64,000 nucleotides of DNA, from positions 14,682,855 to 14,746,854 of the forward strand of contig OZ234501.1 in the NCBI GenBank assembly GCA_965153455.1. Direction: 5' to 3'. The stretch's first letter is position 1, and each line of letters opens with the position of its first letter. The stretch is from Sphagnum compactum. Lineage: Eukaryota; Bryophyta; Sphagnopsida; Sphagnales. Under the pieces are notes generated by a model. It was not told where the DNA came from. It searched no databases and saw only the letters and a list, made by a program, of their open reading frames with translations. Both the position numbers and the translations under genes were made by a program. Of the stretch, positions 35,801-50,200 are shown piece by piece.

Positions 35801-37719
35801 AAAAAATTGATGATATCATGTGTTGTTTACCTTAAATTATTTAGTAGCAAATTCATAAGGAGAGATTTTTTCCAAAACATATGGCTTATTCTAATTCCAG
35901 TGAAGAGAAATTTTGAGGAATTGGTATATGGATGATTTTTGGAAATCTATTGTATGGTCCTCCTTGGACATTTTAAAAGACAATTCCAAAATGAACTACT
36001 TCATTTCCAAGTCTAACTACCTAATTTCTTTCCTAATAATTACCTCACTCTTTTTCCCTAATAGCTACCTCCATCCTTATCATTGCCTCACTTTTTTTTC
36101 CCTAACAACTATCTCACTCTTTTCTATTACTCACCAACATGGATATGAGAAGGCAAATTAACATGTGTCTTTTCATGTACATGTTATTCATATTAATTCA
36201 AATTAAATTTGACATTGACATAAATAATGATGAATTATGGAAACCGTATGAAAACATAAGAAAGAAAGAGAGTTGATCATCATTGGTAGTGTGCAACAAT
36301 GCGAAGCCCAAACGTATTTGCATAGTTCATTTCGGTTCATGAAAAAAAGAAGTCTTTGAAAGGTACTTGAATAGGTACCCATGTTGTTAAGCAAGGAGTC
36401 CAAGCTGCAAATGGTGACAAAGAGTATTAGTACCTTAGTTTTCATGCAGACAATGAGAAGAGGTTTGCATCGAATTGCAGAAGGTCGCTTCAATTGATGA
36501 AAAACATCCTCCATGCAGGGAGGTGCTTTCAAATACAAAGAAAAAACCCTTGTTAGTGCTGTAGGATTCCAAACCTAGAGCAGTTGATCAAAATTCTATT
36601 ACCATGCCCTTGATCCTCCTTTAGCTACCCATGAGTTGATCCGCATGTTAGTGCATGACTCTAGAAACATGCCTCTGAGAAGGGGTTGGCTGGATACTAA
36701 AGTCATTCGCTGTCTAATAGTTTTACATCCAGTTGAGATTTCAACCCTTGGACCTTTATTTCAAGCAATCTACCTAGCCTACTGACTTTGCTCAAGCCAT
36801 CTTGAGATCCTCTTGTTGTAGCTCCTAGGTACTACATGCTGCTGAGAACTTGCACATTAGGAAAATCTAGATATATCGCCTCACAAAAAAATTCTCAGTT
36901 ATCTTTAGGACTTGATCATGTTTAGCCCCCCAAAAGCCTGACATTGCTCGGAGGCTTTCAAATAGTACAATTTGGTCACACTTCAAAAATTCTTAAATGT
37001 ACTCACTACCACATCAGACAAGTAAATCCAGGTTGTGTTGTTGGGGTACTATACACCTAGAACTTGATATTCACCAGGATGTTTAACCCTGCAGAAAGGC
37101 ATATGCACCTCTAGCCTCAATCTCACTATTGGCAGAAAAACAGAAGGATAATAAACTTTGCATCCCAACAATCATTCTCCTTTTGGATTGTCATTGTGGA
37201 CGTGTTTTTCTAGCGAGTCATTGGTAGGGGGAATGCCTTACATTCAATCATTTTCAATTGGTGAACCTCTATACATTTTCCCATATAGCATTGTGCTTCC
37301 AAGGAAGAAGCCTTAAGCCCTCTAGTTAACCTGTGTTACCCACCCATTGTGCCCTTCATGGGCTGAGTTGGATAGTAATTACCTTGAACCTGGGAAACAC
37401 ATATTACTTGCTCATATGCACCTTAATTAGTAGCCGCGTGATTCCTTTGGCTATCTGAGTGCTAAATGCAAAGATGACTTGGAGTGTCCTCATTTTTGAA
37501 TTTGTGCACAAAATACAAGGTTGAGCTGATGAAATCAGTTGGCAGTATTAGAAGTTAGTGTTAGCACCTGGGGTTGATCTGCAAAGAATCCATGAGTTCT
37601 ACTCATTACAGTGTGAAAGAACCAGAAAAACCATGCAAAGATTGGCAGAGCATTTTCTAAAACATTTTCTCAGAGAGGTTGATTTGATGGTCCCTTGCAT
37701 AAGGTAAATCCTTTGTACA
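35801..37719. other. Spacer and 3' flank of the CPSF6-like gene
   Basis: AT-rich to about 36200 and then of moderate composition. No gene is recognised. The part nearest 37719 is probably the 3' UTR of the minus-strand RRM gene, although no poly(A) signal could be assigned. Confidence 0.45.
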
Positions 37720-40618
37720 CTACCGTTCAAATTTGCGGTCAGCTACCATTCGGCGACGCTTGCCATGATCATCTTCTCGTGTACGTGGCCTTTCATCTTC
37801 CTTATCCCGTGGCACACGAGGTGCCACCCTTTCTCCCCGTTCCCAATCCTTATCCTTTTCTCGATCCCGTTCCCGTGGCTCACGGAGAGCTTCACGCTCT
37901 CCCAGACGATGCCGCTCTCGCTCCCACTCTGGATCTCGGTCTCCAACCCTCTCCTCTCGTCGCCTCCTCTCTGCAGCAGCAGCTGCTGCCCACTCAGACT
38001 CTGCCGGTCCCCGTTCTCTCTCCCTCACAGGACCCACCCTTCCCCCAAGCTCACCAGCATAGCCAAATTCATTCATCTCATCCGCATATACACCTTCACG
38101 CATATGCCTGGCATGTTCTTCTCCACCCCAGCCTGGCATCCCCACTTCACCCCATCCTACTGGTGGTCCCTCCATCCCCCCACCAGGCCCCATTCCAGGA
38201 CCATTTCCATTTGGTCTCCCAAAAAATGCTGGGTTCACATGAGCAGGCACACCTGGCAAGCCTGGTCCCATTGGTGGGAAAGGAGGCCCAATGCCAGTAA
38301 AAGGTGGACCTCTAGGCCCAAAGCCACCGCCTCCACCAGGTCCCATACCATAGCCTCCTCTTCCCATTGGAGGACCAAAGCCTGGATCAAACCCTGGGCC
38401 CATCATTCCTTGGGGAGGCATCATCCCTCCTGGAGGACCTCCCATGCTGTTACCCGGGGGCCCAAAGGGGGCAATTCCACCCCGGGCTCGGCCACGCCCA
38501 GGTCCCTGATTTCCTCTTCCACGGTCCATCCCACTTTGACCCCGTCCTTGTTTGTTACCATACCCACGGCCCCCATCACCCCCAGGTCCAGCTGCAGCTG
38601 CACCCCTACCGCCCCCCTCTACTTTTTTTCCCTGCCCTGCTTGTCCAGGGCCTTGGACACTCGCCTGATTTTTCCCGGTCTGAGCAGCACCCATCTGTTT
38701 GATGGACTGTGGGGATGCAAAGGCAACCACACAAGCCCGCCCATTAAAAACCCGCCCATCCATTTTTTCTTTACACATTCTAGCTCCTAATGCATCATAG
38801 AATTCCACCTGACAGTAGCCCTTGGACTTCCCACTTGCTTTCTCCTCAAAGAATTTTAGGTTCTTAACTCGGCCATACTCAGAAAGAGCTGCTTCCAGTT
38901 CTGCATCTGTTGTCCACCATTGAAGCTCTCCAACAAAGAGCATCATGCCACCACTCTCGGCAGCCTGTCCAGTATGCTTAGCCATGTACTCACTTGCTAC
39001 ATTGCTGTTAACTGCTCCTCCCCCATTGCCGCCCACTGTACCTCCACCTGCAGAAGTGTTCACTATTAGTGACAAGTTAAGGGCTTCATTAGCAGATCTG
39101 AAGCTCTCTAAAGTTGATGGTGTTCTCAGATGAACTAGGGTTAGAGCTAGAGAAACAAAGCCAGGGTAACCCTGAACTCAAATTCAGAAACTAACTGAAA
39201 TTCAGATAATGATCTCAGACAAACACCTTATACAAAATGACACTACCATGAAGAATCCTACCAGAAAATGGTTGTAAATCCACAAGTGGTTCAAAATTAG
39301 ATTTTCAAAACTTGACCAGTGTCCAACAGCAGAGACAATTCAGGATCTGGTTCATCCCTGATGGAGATAATATGGCACTCTCTTCAGCCCAAAAAAGGTC
39401 TGCACAACCACCTGAGCAAATGTGTTCAAAGCTGCCATAACTGATCAGCTGGGATGGCTGTCAGCCTTACTAGAGGGATTGGTTATTGGTTTTGGATGGT
39501 AACAGTATGGCTTAACATGAAATAGGATTACGGAAATATTTTTGTTCACTATTGAGAACTTTTCAACACTTGTGTTATATGGAACATGGGGTTGAGGAAA
39601 GAATGGGATACAGAACAATGGAAACTCAATTGACCGGCAACACAGGAAAGAAGCTTTGAGTTCAAGAGCTCATGCAGGTTCCTTCTGAAGGAACATTTTT
39701 AGTAGAATTCCCCTTGGAGATCTATGCCAGGGTGATACAGAAGCACAGAAAGAAAGCCTTGAGTTCAAGAGCTCAGGGAGAGGTTCCATCTGAAGGAACA
39801 CTCTCAGTAGAATTCCCCTTGGAGATCCATGCCAGGGTGATTCTACCAAAGCACAAGGTGTCCACAAACTCTGCAAAAGGGTTTACACATATGGAGGGGA
39901 CTGAGCTTAAACCTGGAAAAAAGGGTTTTGAGATAGAATAGAGAATCAAACCTGAAGGACCAGCTGTTGATGGCACCCAAGCTGTAGTCCGCCCGACACC
40001 TGCAGCTTCACTGCCAGAAATGCCATTCAATCCACCACCTGCAATCGCCATGCTCTTGCCAACCCTATCTTTGAGGGAAGTCGGTTTTCCAGGTTGCCCT
40101 GATAGGACTCCCAGCTCCATCCCATGTTCAAGTTTAGATTTGACATCAGATGGACCTGCCACCACCACCTCCTGCTCTCCATAAAAGTTCTCCATTCCTT
40201 CTGCTTGAGACCCCAACTGTGGATTCCCAACAACTGCATGGAAAGCTTCAGCTTGGCGCGGCTGAGCTTTTACAGTCCCTTCCTTTGGAGCTCCAAACCC
40301 TTGCAGCTCCTCTGTATCTCCAATCGTGGGATACTCTTCCTCCTCATCCCCACCCGAGTCCGCATCACCATAGACGGCTGGGCCTCCTCTTCCGCTCTGA
40401 AGCGGATGATGTGAAGGAGAGTGCGGTGTGGTCGAGAACATACCCACATTCACATCGCCGTAGAGGTCTTCATACTCCTCATCCTCGAGCTCCTCCTCTT
40501 CCATCAAGCCGGCTATAGCAGCAGTACCACCTCGTTCTCCTCCTCTCAACCCCCCTGTCTCCAACAGCTCGTCATCCTCATAGTCCAGTTCGTCCTCCCC
40601 GTTATCGGCAAATGCCAT
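37720..40618 (-). CDS. CPSF6/CFIm68-like RRM protein (pre-mRNA 3'-end processing)
   Basis: Two coding exons: 40618-39952 and 39047-37720. The 904-bp intron has GT-AG borders and phase 1; the joined frame gives 664 residues. The N-terminal half is acidic (DELDYEDDELLE, EEEELEDEEYEDLYGDVNVG). The RRM spans residues about 257-331: MLFVGELQWWTTD is RNP2 and KGYCQVEFY is RNP1. WWTTD and KFFEEKASGKSKGY are shared with CPSF6/CPSF7. Then comes a long Gly/Pro/Met/Arg-rich region and a C-terminus rich in Arg-Glu/Arg-Asp dipeptides ending KRRRMVADRKFER, like the RS-type tail of CFIm68. The family forms cleavage factor Im with the Nudix subunit CFIm25, binds UGUA upstream of poly(A) sites and acts in the nucleus. 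The exact orthologue group is inferred from the RRM. Confidence 0.88.
39657..39850. repeat. 103-bp tandem duplication inside the RRM gene intron
   Basis: TTCAAGAGCTCA recurs at 39661 and 39764, and AGTAGAATTCCCCTTGGAGAT recurs at the same spacing. Two units, about 90% alike, lie 100-300 bp from the 5' splice site of the intron. Confidence 0.75.
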
Positions 40619-43600
40619 TACTGCAGCGCCAGCAGCAGGTCTGCAACAACCTTATTCTCCACAGACCCTCGCCAACGAGAAGAGGTCGTCAGCGGAGCTC
40701 ACCTCCTATCCATCATTCTTCTCTGCAGCAAGAATTTCTGCCCTCCTCAAGATTTCAGCACACTTCTGTAACCCTAATACGGAGCTTCAACCTCTCTGCA
40801 ACTTTCCTGCTCTCCCCTCTCGGAATCCCACACTCGGGATTATACGCCCTAGAATACTGGAAAATACATACGTACAATACGCGTATGGTACACCTAAAAT
40901 ACGAAAAAAAGGGAGCTTTAATACCTTCAGTTCCTCTAGTCTAACACAACCTCTAAACCACTGATTTTTTTGTGGCGAATTTTTGCCATTTAGAAATAAA
41001 TAAATAAATTGTAAAAAAGAATATTATGTCACAAATGCCCTTTTTGTTTTGGGGGGAAAAATTTGCAAAAGAAAAAAATCATCACAATATGAAAGGGTGT
41101 TTAAGATTTTTTTTATTTTTTTATTTTGAATATCACCAAATTTTGGCTTAATGTACTTATAGATGATTGCCACTTGAATAACATCACAAAATTTATAAAA
41201 ATAAAAAATAATTTTTTTTTCCAAACTAGTCTTTACCCCTATTGTGAATTTATTAAAAACTTACACCTAAAATAGGTACTAGGATTGTAAACCTGAAATT
41301 CCAAAGGGCAAAAGCATTCTACATTGAATAAAAAATGACACATGTAGAGTCCTTGATAATACGAGTTTTATAGTGTAAAATTTTGACAATGTCATAAATG
41401 ATTTTTAAAAAAACATTATGTCTGTGTTCAGGGAAAAATAATCATTTTTTTCCAAAAAATAATTAATTGTGCACATTCTAAACATCCTAGTACATAAGGT
41501 TTTCGAACAAATTTATAATGAAAATTTGTAAAAATAATGTCAAAAAGGACTTCAAAAAATTTCTTCATAAGATTCTTTTTTTCAAAAGTCCTTATACTTC
41601 CATGCCATCTTGAAAATGGTTTGTATATCCCTATTTTTTGAACTAATTATAAAACTTATGAATTTTGAAAATTAATAAATGATCTCGTCATTATAAATTT
41701 TTGGAAATTATGAGTGCATATGCACACCTTTTATGAACGATTACATTGCATGCCATAAAACTTAAAAAATCACCCATTTGAAATGTTTAAATTGGTTTGA
41801 TTTTGTTTGTTTTTCTTTCAAAGGTAGAATTTCTTTTTTTTACGATAATTGTAATAATTACATTGACTCCTTTTTAAATAATTGCTATAACAAATGGATG
41901 CACCATACACTTTGATTTGCATAGGTGTAGAATAAAACTACCCTATTACTAGATTTTATGGAAATTTTAGTTTGCAACAAATTCTTTAGGTGACATTCAA
42001 TTTTTTCAAATATCTTTGAAATGACCTAGGTGATAGTCAAGGGATAATTTTGTGCAAATTGCATTTGTTGCAACATGGGATGGAATGATCAATGCATCAT
42101 GCAACTACAATATCACTACATCATGACACACAACAAAACATCACACACACCCTTTGATTGTTTGCAAGGGGAACTTTTGTGTGGTTGATGGTGAAGTTCA
42201 CTTATACCTTGTAACTCTAGTTTCACTATTTTTTTTGTGCTTTGTGATTTCTTGTCACAACTACAACAAATATAGTCTCTTCAAATGCTTGTCAAATAGG
42301 TGGAGTTTGGAATTGGAATGCATGAAATTGAAATTACTGCAATTGAAGTTTGTGCTAAAACTCTTTGAGATGTATGTTATTTTCATGTGTAAAATTGAAT
42401 TTGGCAACAACATCGTCATCTTTGTGAGAAACCATTCCAAATGCATTGCAATAGATCATTGAGAACAATAGCAACACAATTGTGGAGATCCTTGAAGTGT
42501 GTGAAGATTCTCGAAATGCAAGGATGTTCACAAAAGCTTGTAAAAGCTACGAAGATTCTCAAAGCACAAATTCTATGATGAATTGTGCATTGGGATGTAG
42601 GTGGGAGCATGTGCAAACATATCAGTAGGTTTGGTTTTCACAAAGTTTCATAACATTGAATTATCCAACCCTTTTTTTGAGTTGTAATTTACCACAAATT
42701 TTTGTGCAGATACAATGCATATTGCAATTCTATTAACATACATTTACCAACAGATCAACTCCAAGGGTGAACAAACCAATGTTCAACTTTGATGGAGGGT
42801 TTCCAATTTCTTATTATTTGTTCAGAATTTGAGGCAATGAAATTGACATATTTTGCTATTAGTAAGCATCTGTTGCATGAAGCATTCAGTATTGTGCATC
42901 AATCAATCTCTGATTTAGGCATATTGGCTACTAGAGTCACAAAGAAGTACAATCCCCCTCAATGCAGAAATGGCTGCTCTAAAATGTGGTCAAATTCTAA
43001 CCCAAAAACCCCCATTCTAAAAGATTACAAAATCATATTTTCAAGTTGATCAAATTCCAAAGCACCAAATTGAGATGTTAGGGTTTTAAAGTGTAAGACC
43101 CAAAAAGGTCTTCAACTTTGCACCGACTGATGCACCGAAACCTTTTAAGGCTGGCAACCACAAACCTTTAGCTTCTTCAGAAAGGCCCTCAAATGTTTGA
43201 ATAGCAGACTCTCCAAAAACAAAGTTTCAATCTTCGAAACCTACTTGTGACCTTTGTGTTTGAATCTTAGAAAAGTAAACTTAGGAGTGCCCTCCAAAAT
43301 ACAGTACCTAACCAATGGACATAGCTCCATAACTAGGGTACCCTGTCCAACAGCCAATTGTACAGAAATTCTCATGACCGTTAGAATGTCTAATAACAGC
43401 ACAGTGCTGGGAAAAACCATACAGAATTTGACAAGCTACCATATACATGCCCATTTCAAATTTCAATCATGACCCCTGACTTCAGATACTAGCATGAATT
43501 TGCCCAAATTTGCAGTCGCCATGTAACATTCAGTTAGGAGTGGGAAGGCTTCCAGTGATTTTACTTCAAAGGTCTGTCACCTGTTATTATACCCTTACAC

Positions 43601-44474
43601 CATTCTCACTCCATAAAAACAGCAGATTGAGAGGAAGCTTAAGCTCCAAACAACAACACACTTTTTAAGGCCCCTTGCACTTCAGGACACCAATCACCTA
43701 TACAGTAGTTTGTACTGAATTCAATGCAATAGTGATTCAGCTCAGCAGCAGAGGAGAAACAAATTCTAGGAATGTCCTGGTGGATTCACATTTGAATATC
43801 CAGGTAGTCAAGAGACATGCAGAGGATATGATACCTTGTTCAATAGGGCAGAATGTATAGACAAGCCCCTTCTGAAGAGTACTTCAAATGCTCAGTATCC
43901 AGAGGTAGAATGTTGCAATGAAACAAAAAACACAAGTATACCCCTGCACTCACAAGTTAGGATCTTCTTGTGCCTGCAACCAAGGGATACTTGTGATGCT
44001 TGAGACCAAAGAAAAAGATACTTTCACGATTAACCACTTTTGCTTTTTGATGGGAGACTGCAAGCCTCACTGTTGAGGACTCCAATGATTAACCGTTCCA
44101 GTTTCACTTTTTGACAGAAGATTCTGAAGCCTCACAATGGAAGTTGAATCTGCAATACCCACAGAAGGATTCAAAGTTTCTGTTTCAATCCACAGCAGAG
44201 ATTTAGAATGATAACTTAGTACACATGTGATACACTGACAAGTACCCTTCAACCAATCGTTCAAACCACATGCAGGCTCTGCACTTGCTATTGACACAAG
44301 AGTTTCAAAGTAAAATCACAGCAGAAGGTTTGTAAGTGCACAAAATCTCTTGAAATTCTCTTTCATCTGAATTACTACATCAAAAGACCTAGTGACTGAA
44401 TGTATACAACATATCACAACCTCCTGACTTTGAACATACAGCAGTGGCCCTTTAAAATCACATACCACGCTTCA
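40619..44474. other. Spacer between the CPSF6-like and UBC13 genes
   Basis: 40619-40900 is moderately GC-rich and should hold the promoter and 5' UTR of the RRM gene. 40950-42750 is AT-rich without features. 42780-44474 has a more balanced base composition and probably contains the UBC13 3' UTR. The imperfect 62-bp echo near 44025-44145 (GATTAACC, TTTTTGA, AAGCCTCAC) is the only repeat noted. Confidence 0.45.
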
Positions 44475-47240
44475 TTAATTCCCAGCTGCATAAATTCGTG
44501 TCCATTCCCTGGCTGCTCCCAAAGCAAGCATATAACAGAAGTTGTTGGTAAGTAATGTGATGCTGCAAAACAGCTTCATTTGCAATTGGAAATAGCACAC
44601 ATACATCATCAATCAGCAAGCTTATGTTGCTCCAAACTCCAAAACAAAGCACCAAAACCCGTGTTTCAACAGACTAACCAACCTGATCATAAATACTGTT
44701 TGGACCATACATGACATTTGCAAACCAGGTTCTAAGCCCGTATTGCTTTGAACAAAAATACACTCAATAAAGTGATGCACTCTCAGAAAATTGATAGTGC
44801 TCAATTGAGATACAGACCTGTTGCTACAGCCTCAGCTTCATCACTCTTCCAGTGCTTAGCAATATTCTCTGCCAGAGGGTCATCTGGATTGGGTGCACTC
44901 AAGAGTGCCTGAATACTGCCAGAATAGCAAACATGAAATACTGTCACTGAGCTGCACCAGAATCTCCTCCAAATCCTCTTAACAATCAGCATTCTAAACT
45001 TAACAGTACAGTGTTAAAGCAACACCAAGTGACCCTTTTGAGAGCATACAGAACCCGCAAGAAATGAAAATATTTCCAGTACAACTCAAACTATTTAGAT
45101 GTGGAAATTTCCCAAAATCGACAAATAAGGAAAGGGACCAAAACCATCAAAATCTGAAGGCAAACCTGAGCAAAACTGTTCGAATCTGAAGTGCAGGGCT
45201 CCACTTGTCCTTAAGTATGTCTAAGCATATGCGCCCCAGCTGCATACACAAAAAGAGTACAGATCCTGTTGTGCTAGATGTACTCTGACAAAATTGGCTG
45301 GAGTTCTTGATGACATTGAGGATACATGCAAAGACACAAAAACAATAAGAGCTACCAAAAGCAATGGAGCCAAAAAGATACAGAAAAGATCATCTATATA
45401 GTTGTAATACTAATTGTAGACTTGTAAGATTTCGTGGAGAGAGACAGAGAGAGAAAGACTGAGGAAAAGGAAGAGATCAAACCTTATCAATATTGGGATG
45501 GTAAATCTTGGTCAAGAAGCGGACCTGTCAGCACAAGAACCAAACAAGGCAGAAAGGAACAGAGGCTCCTCTCGTGAGGCAGATCAACCCAAAGCTGCTC
45601 CAAAGCATGCTGACCAGGTTCATATCCCATTGCAGTTCAACTTCAAGTGATAAAGTCATAATATCCACTTTCTCCCTACCATTGACATTATAATGTACCA
45701 AGTACTTACAGTTTATTCTAGTGCCTTAATTACAGAAGGCACAGTTTCTCATTCAAAACCCATGTGGCTATTGCTTTTAACCTGGAATTGGCTTCTCTTC
45801 TATCATCTACTATCTAGTTCAGGGAAAAACCAATATTCTCATTCCTTGTCACTAACATTTGTGTAGTTAATTACCCCAAAAAATTAACTGGTTGGCTGTA
45901 ATAAAACAGTGGACACAATTTTGCATGCACACACACAAAGCCCATGCCTAGTGGAAAGCAACTCCCCTTCGACACATTGAAGAGACACCAGCATAGTGGA
46001 AAAACCAAGGCAGTAATAATGCAAATGTGACCCATAGCATCAGTGTGAGGACACTATTCCAACATACCTTTGGTGCAGCCATGGGATACTCTTCTGGTAG
46101 AAAAAGCTCCAGCTTGAACACCCCACCTATGACCATTGACCATTGTTCCAAGATGATTGTCAAATAACCATAATGTGCCCCACACATTTCTTGACCAAAC
46201 TAAAGTCATACTGATCCCCATAGAAAAGAACTGGAGAGGAAAAAATAATGGCCAAGTGGAATCTGGCCAATGAACAAAATCAAAAAGAAAAAAGGTCAAA
46301 ACTCATCTAGTCAGACCAGAATTGCAAGAAATAAGTCACCCCTGATGTGCAGAGAGACTTGCAAACCAAAAGCTTAACAAACCTAGCAAAACGTTATGTG
46401 AATGAGAACCAAAGTTCAGAACCTTCGTATGGAGACTGCGATGGTCCCAATATCATGACATTGAAGTAGCGCAAATTGTCCTCTGATGGTGATGCACTGA
46501 TGCCCGGTGCTGCCACAAATCATACAACCACTGAAGCTGGAAGCCAACTTAATTTAAAACCTAAATCTTCCTAAGGGATGGCCCCAAGCAGGCATTGTTG
46601 CAAAATCTCAGGAATAGAAATTAATTATTAGAGCACCACATGTATGGTGCCCATCACACAAAGGTATGATGCCACATACAATGTGAGAACAAGACTGTCA
46701 TAAGCCAACCAAAATTGTCAATTTATTTCTTGTGCTTCATACAACAATGACAATTTCCGGTGCAATTGATCTGTGCTGGCAACATTTTCACCACCCAACG
46801 TTTCAGTAAAAATAACATTGTATGAGACCCTGATTTGTGAAGCAAAGAAAAATACGTACCTGGCTCGCTCAGCAAGCGCTGAGTTTCCTGCAGGTAAAAG
46901 GCAGCCATTCATCAGAATCTCGAGAAAAACACTTGAAATATCGACTTGGACATACACATGATGCATCGACTTATCCTGCCACCCGGGTCACAGATCCGCC
47001 GGAGACCTACACAAGATGACTAAACTATACACCATCTACTGCTTACAAGAACACTTAGGTCAAAACCTCCGAACAAGTCAACATACCCCGAAAAGAAAGG
47101 AAAGAAAACAAAACGCAAAACACCAGCACTGACGTCTCAGTAGCCATATTTACAGAACTACCGACCAGAGGCAGCCGGAGAACAACGGAGGACAAGGAGC
47201 ATACCTTGATGATTCTCCGGGGAAGATTAGTGCTCGCCAT
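44475..47240 (-). CDS. UBC13: Ubiquitin-conjugating enzyme E2, UBC13/UBE2N type
   Basis: Eight exons with GT-AG borders and consistent phase: 47240-47205, 46887-46860, 46509-46423, 46126-46068, 45524-45483, 45239-45166, 44915-44818 and 44512-44475. The joined frame is 153 residues, the usual length for plant UBC13. Landmarks are NLPRRIIK at the N-terminus, [11 protein letters not shown], the HPN motif (residues 79-81), the catalytic Cys89 in [23 protein letters not shown], and [18 protein letters not shown]. The enzyme pairs with an MMS2/UEV partner to build Lys63-linked ubiquitin chains, used in DNA-damage tolerance and signalling. The Met of YPMAAPK is typical of UBC13. For the last exon two adjacent acceptors are possible; the one giving the family length was chosen. 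The gene is divergent from the aminopeptidase gene, 3.75 kb away. Confidence 0.95.
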
Positions 47241-50200
47241 GGACACACCGCACAGATAGATGGCTCACACACTTCTCTCCGCCCTTTCCCTTGCTCTGCT
47301 CCCGTGCTCCCTCAGTCCCTCAGGCTCTGCCCCGGACGCACCTCTCGATGACGAACCTGGAAAAGCTTGTAAAAGCGTGTATTGGCAAGTATTTGCGGAC
47401 GACTGCTGTGCTGCTACACGAGAAAACACTTCAAGCGATTTTGCAGATCGAACGGCGACGCGACTGTTCTCGAGAGGAGCGCGGCGAAGCACACATAACA
47501 CACAGCGACGATGAGCTCTTCTTCTGCGCTCAGGTTTGGCCTTCCGCTGCCTATAGTCGCTTTCTTCTGGAAGAAACGCGACCGGCACGTCCGGTAGCCA
47601 GTAACCTGTCTAGGAGAATGTGGTAAGTTGGTAGGTAACAAACTCTTTGTGTCCCCAAATGTTTTGATAACTGAATCATGCCACCCTATAATTAACCCCA
47701 GTTTACAATGGGGGTACCCCAGTACCTTGGCCAATTCGACATTAATTATATTATTTTCAAAAATTCTTTCTTCGGAATCAAAATATATTGTGAAGGAAAA
47801 TAATGAGCATTTAGGAATATTCCATTTGTTGAAATGAATTTTTCAAAATTAATAACCCACCTTATCATTTCGACAAATTCATCTCTTTAGAATCTATCTC
47901 AATAGAGTCGTAAAAAGAAAAGGAAACTTTATGAAGGATCTCAAAAAGTTTTAAGATGCGGTGGATCGATTGCCTTATCTTGTGTGACTTGAGTCTATTG
48001 TGATGATAAGGGGGGAAATGCATCAAGTGAGGTGCATATCTGAACATTTATGGAACCTTCAAACCTTTCTAATTCCTCTTCAAAATCTAAATCCTTCTTG
48101 ATCATCTCCACCAAATTGGAAAGTGGTTTCTAATCAACTTTAAGATCATTTGGCCATTTTCTACTCACAAAATAAATCTCTTCAAATTGTTTGATTATAA
48201 ACAATCTCTTTAGATATGCATGTTCATAACAAGAGAAAGCAAATTCACAATTATTTGAGAAATGTGTCAAGTAAGAAGAGGTGGCATTTTCATTGATTTT
48301 GAAAGTATTTTGCTTGCTATAGAATAAGATAATAATATACTTACAATTTTCGTTGAATTGCAAGTCCTCTTGGAACATAATGATTTTATTAACAAAGTCA
48401 TGACAAGAATTACACATATAATATATAACAACAAGCATAATTGAACAAGAAAGAAAAAAAACTTTAAACTAAAAAATAAAAAGATAGAAAATTAGTTTGT
48501 AAAAGATTAAAAACTCACTTTGTCTTCATTAGAATATTCAATTTTTTTGAGCAAATTTTCAAATTTAAACATGCCTTATTCCATTCATGTCAACTCTTTT
48601 TAAACTTTGTAAACCAAGTTATACATTTTTGCAAATCTAACCAGGTAGACTTGATAGAAATAAATATGAGATTTTTATAAACATTTTCATCAGTTGTAAC
48701 ATACTAACGAGCTTTTAAAAAAACATGGCCAAAACAAATACCTTGAAAATTTTTGTCCAAATCTATAACTTCATATTTCACAATTGATTTCAAAGCAATT
48801 GTCATTGCATTCAAATTTGACCCTTTAATACTTGTATTTTCGAAGTTTTCTTCATGTTTTGGTGTGATGGAATTATAAGTGGCGGCAAACTTCTCAACAA
48901 TGAGATCCTCCAAGAATGAAGTCACCTTTTCAAATACCTTATATTGTTCCTTATTACTAAGCTTCCTTGTGGATTTCATCTTTGCAAGATGATTCTTCAC
49001 TAGCATGGGCTCAAAAAGGGGGCATGACAAAAGCATATCACTAAGAGACCCAATGATGACAATGATAAACCCAATAGTGCCACAATGTTCATCATCATCA
49101 TCCTTGCAATAACTCTAGTTCTCAAAACAACCTCTACCACCCTAACCTACTTCCCACAAAATTAATGGCACAAGGCCAACAATCACCTCCATTGGATTTG
49201 TTTCTTTGATACCATCTTGCAACTGCAACTTTTGATGTGTTGATTCTAATCGTTCTCCTCATAGCTTATGGCCCATACACAACTCATGGCAACGAGTCCT
49301 AAGTTGTTTTAGGGTTTTTTTTAGGTCACAAGGTTTGATGACAACAAAGACGATGATAACTCATAAGGTCTTTTTGTGAGGTCTTTCTACTAGACCATCT
49401 ACAACATTGCATAAATGGAATAAGCGATATGAATTTGTTTCATGCCTTAAGGCTCCGAAGACAAGCAATTATTCTATTATGTAAGCAAATCATACTCCTT
49501 TATATTGTGGTTATTTGAATTAAGTGTTTCATCTACACAACGTGTGTTGTATCGTTTTAGTGCATTTGATACACTATTCTCATTCAGAGATGTTCTCCTT
49601 TTTTTTAAAAAAAAATTGGTTCTTTGGAGAATGGGCAACAACCTCATTCTTCAAGATTTGTGTGAAAGGTGGGATCAAACCTTTCTTTTGCTTTTTGGGT
49701 CAATTGTGATTACAATTGCATGAAGAAGATCAATACATATGCCAAGTTTCCAGCCAAGCTTTGGTGCTTGGCACCAGATTAGGCTTCCTAATCTTCACTT
49801 CTAGCAGGATGCAGCTGAAGTGAAGTTTCAGCATACTGGCATCTCGGATGCTACTGAAACTCTCAGCTGATATCCCACATTGATGTGGGCTTGGCACATT
49901 TTGCATGCATTGTTCATTCCTTGCTGTAATATGCACCTTTCAGTAGAGCAAGCATCCACTTGACAAAAGAGTGACAGAGTAGAGACAGAGCCAGAGCCAG
50001 AGCCAGAGCCAGAGAAGAGAAAAAACCTGAACAATGTCTTCAAGGCACATTTTAGAGTGGTGGGACTGAAGAAGCACTTTCTCCTACCAGCTCCATACTC
50101 TGAACTGCAACTGGAGCTTGCTGCACAATATGCCCTGAACTAGATGATCACATCAGGAAGAAGGTCATACATCCTTGGTGTGAGAAAGTTCAAGTGTGCC

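Noticed and set aside
37765-38790. Long plus-strand open frames (up to 341 codons) opposite the CPSF6-like gene
   Set aside because: They are antisense to a Gly/Pro/Arg-rich coding exon whose base bias removes stops on the other strand; the minus-strand RRM frame has clear family motifs and correct splice sites.
47291-47626. Open frames on both strands just upstream of UBC13
   Set aside because: They lie in the GC-richer promoter and 5' UTR region, overlap each other and lack family motifs.
48704-49036. Minus-strand frame of 110 codons in the UBC13-aminopeptidase spacer
   Set aside because: Protein-like composition but no recognisable family, AT-rich surroundings and no splice or promoter context; left uncalled.
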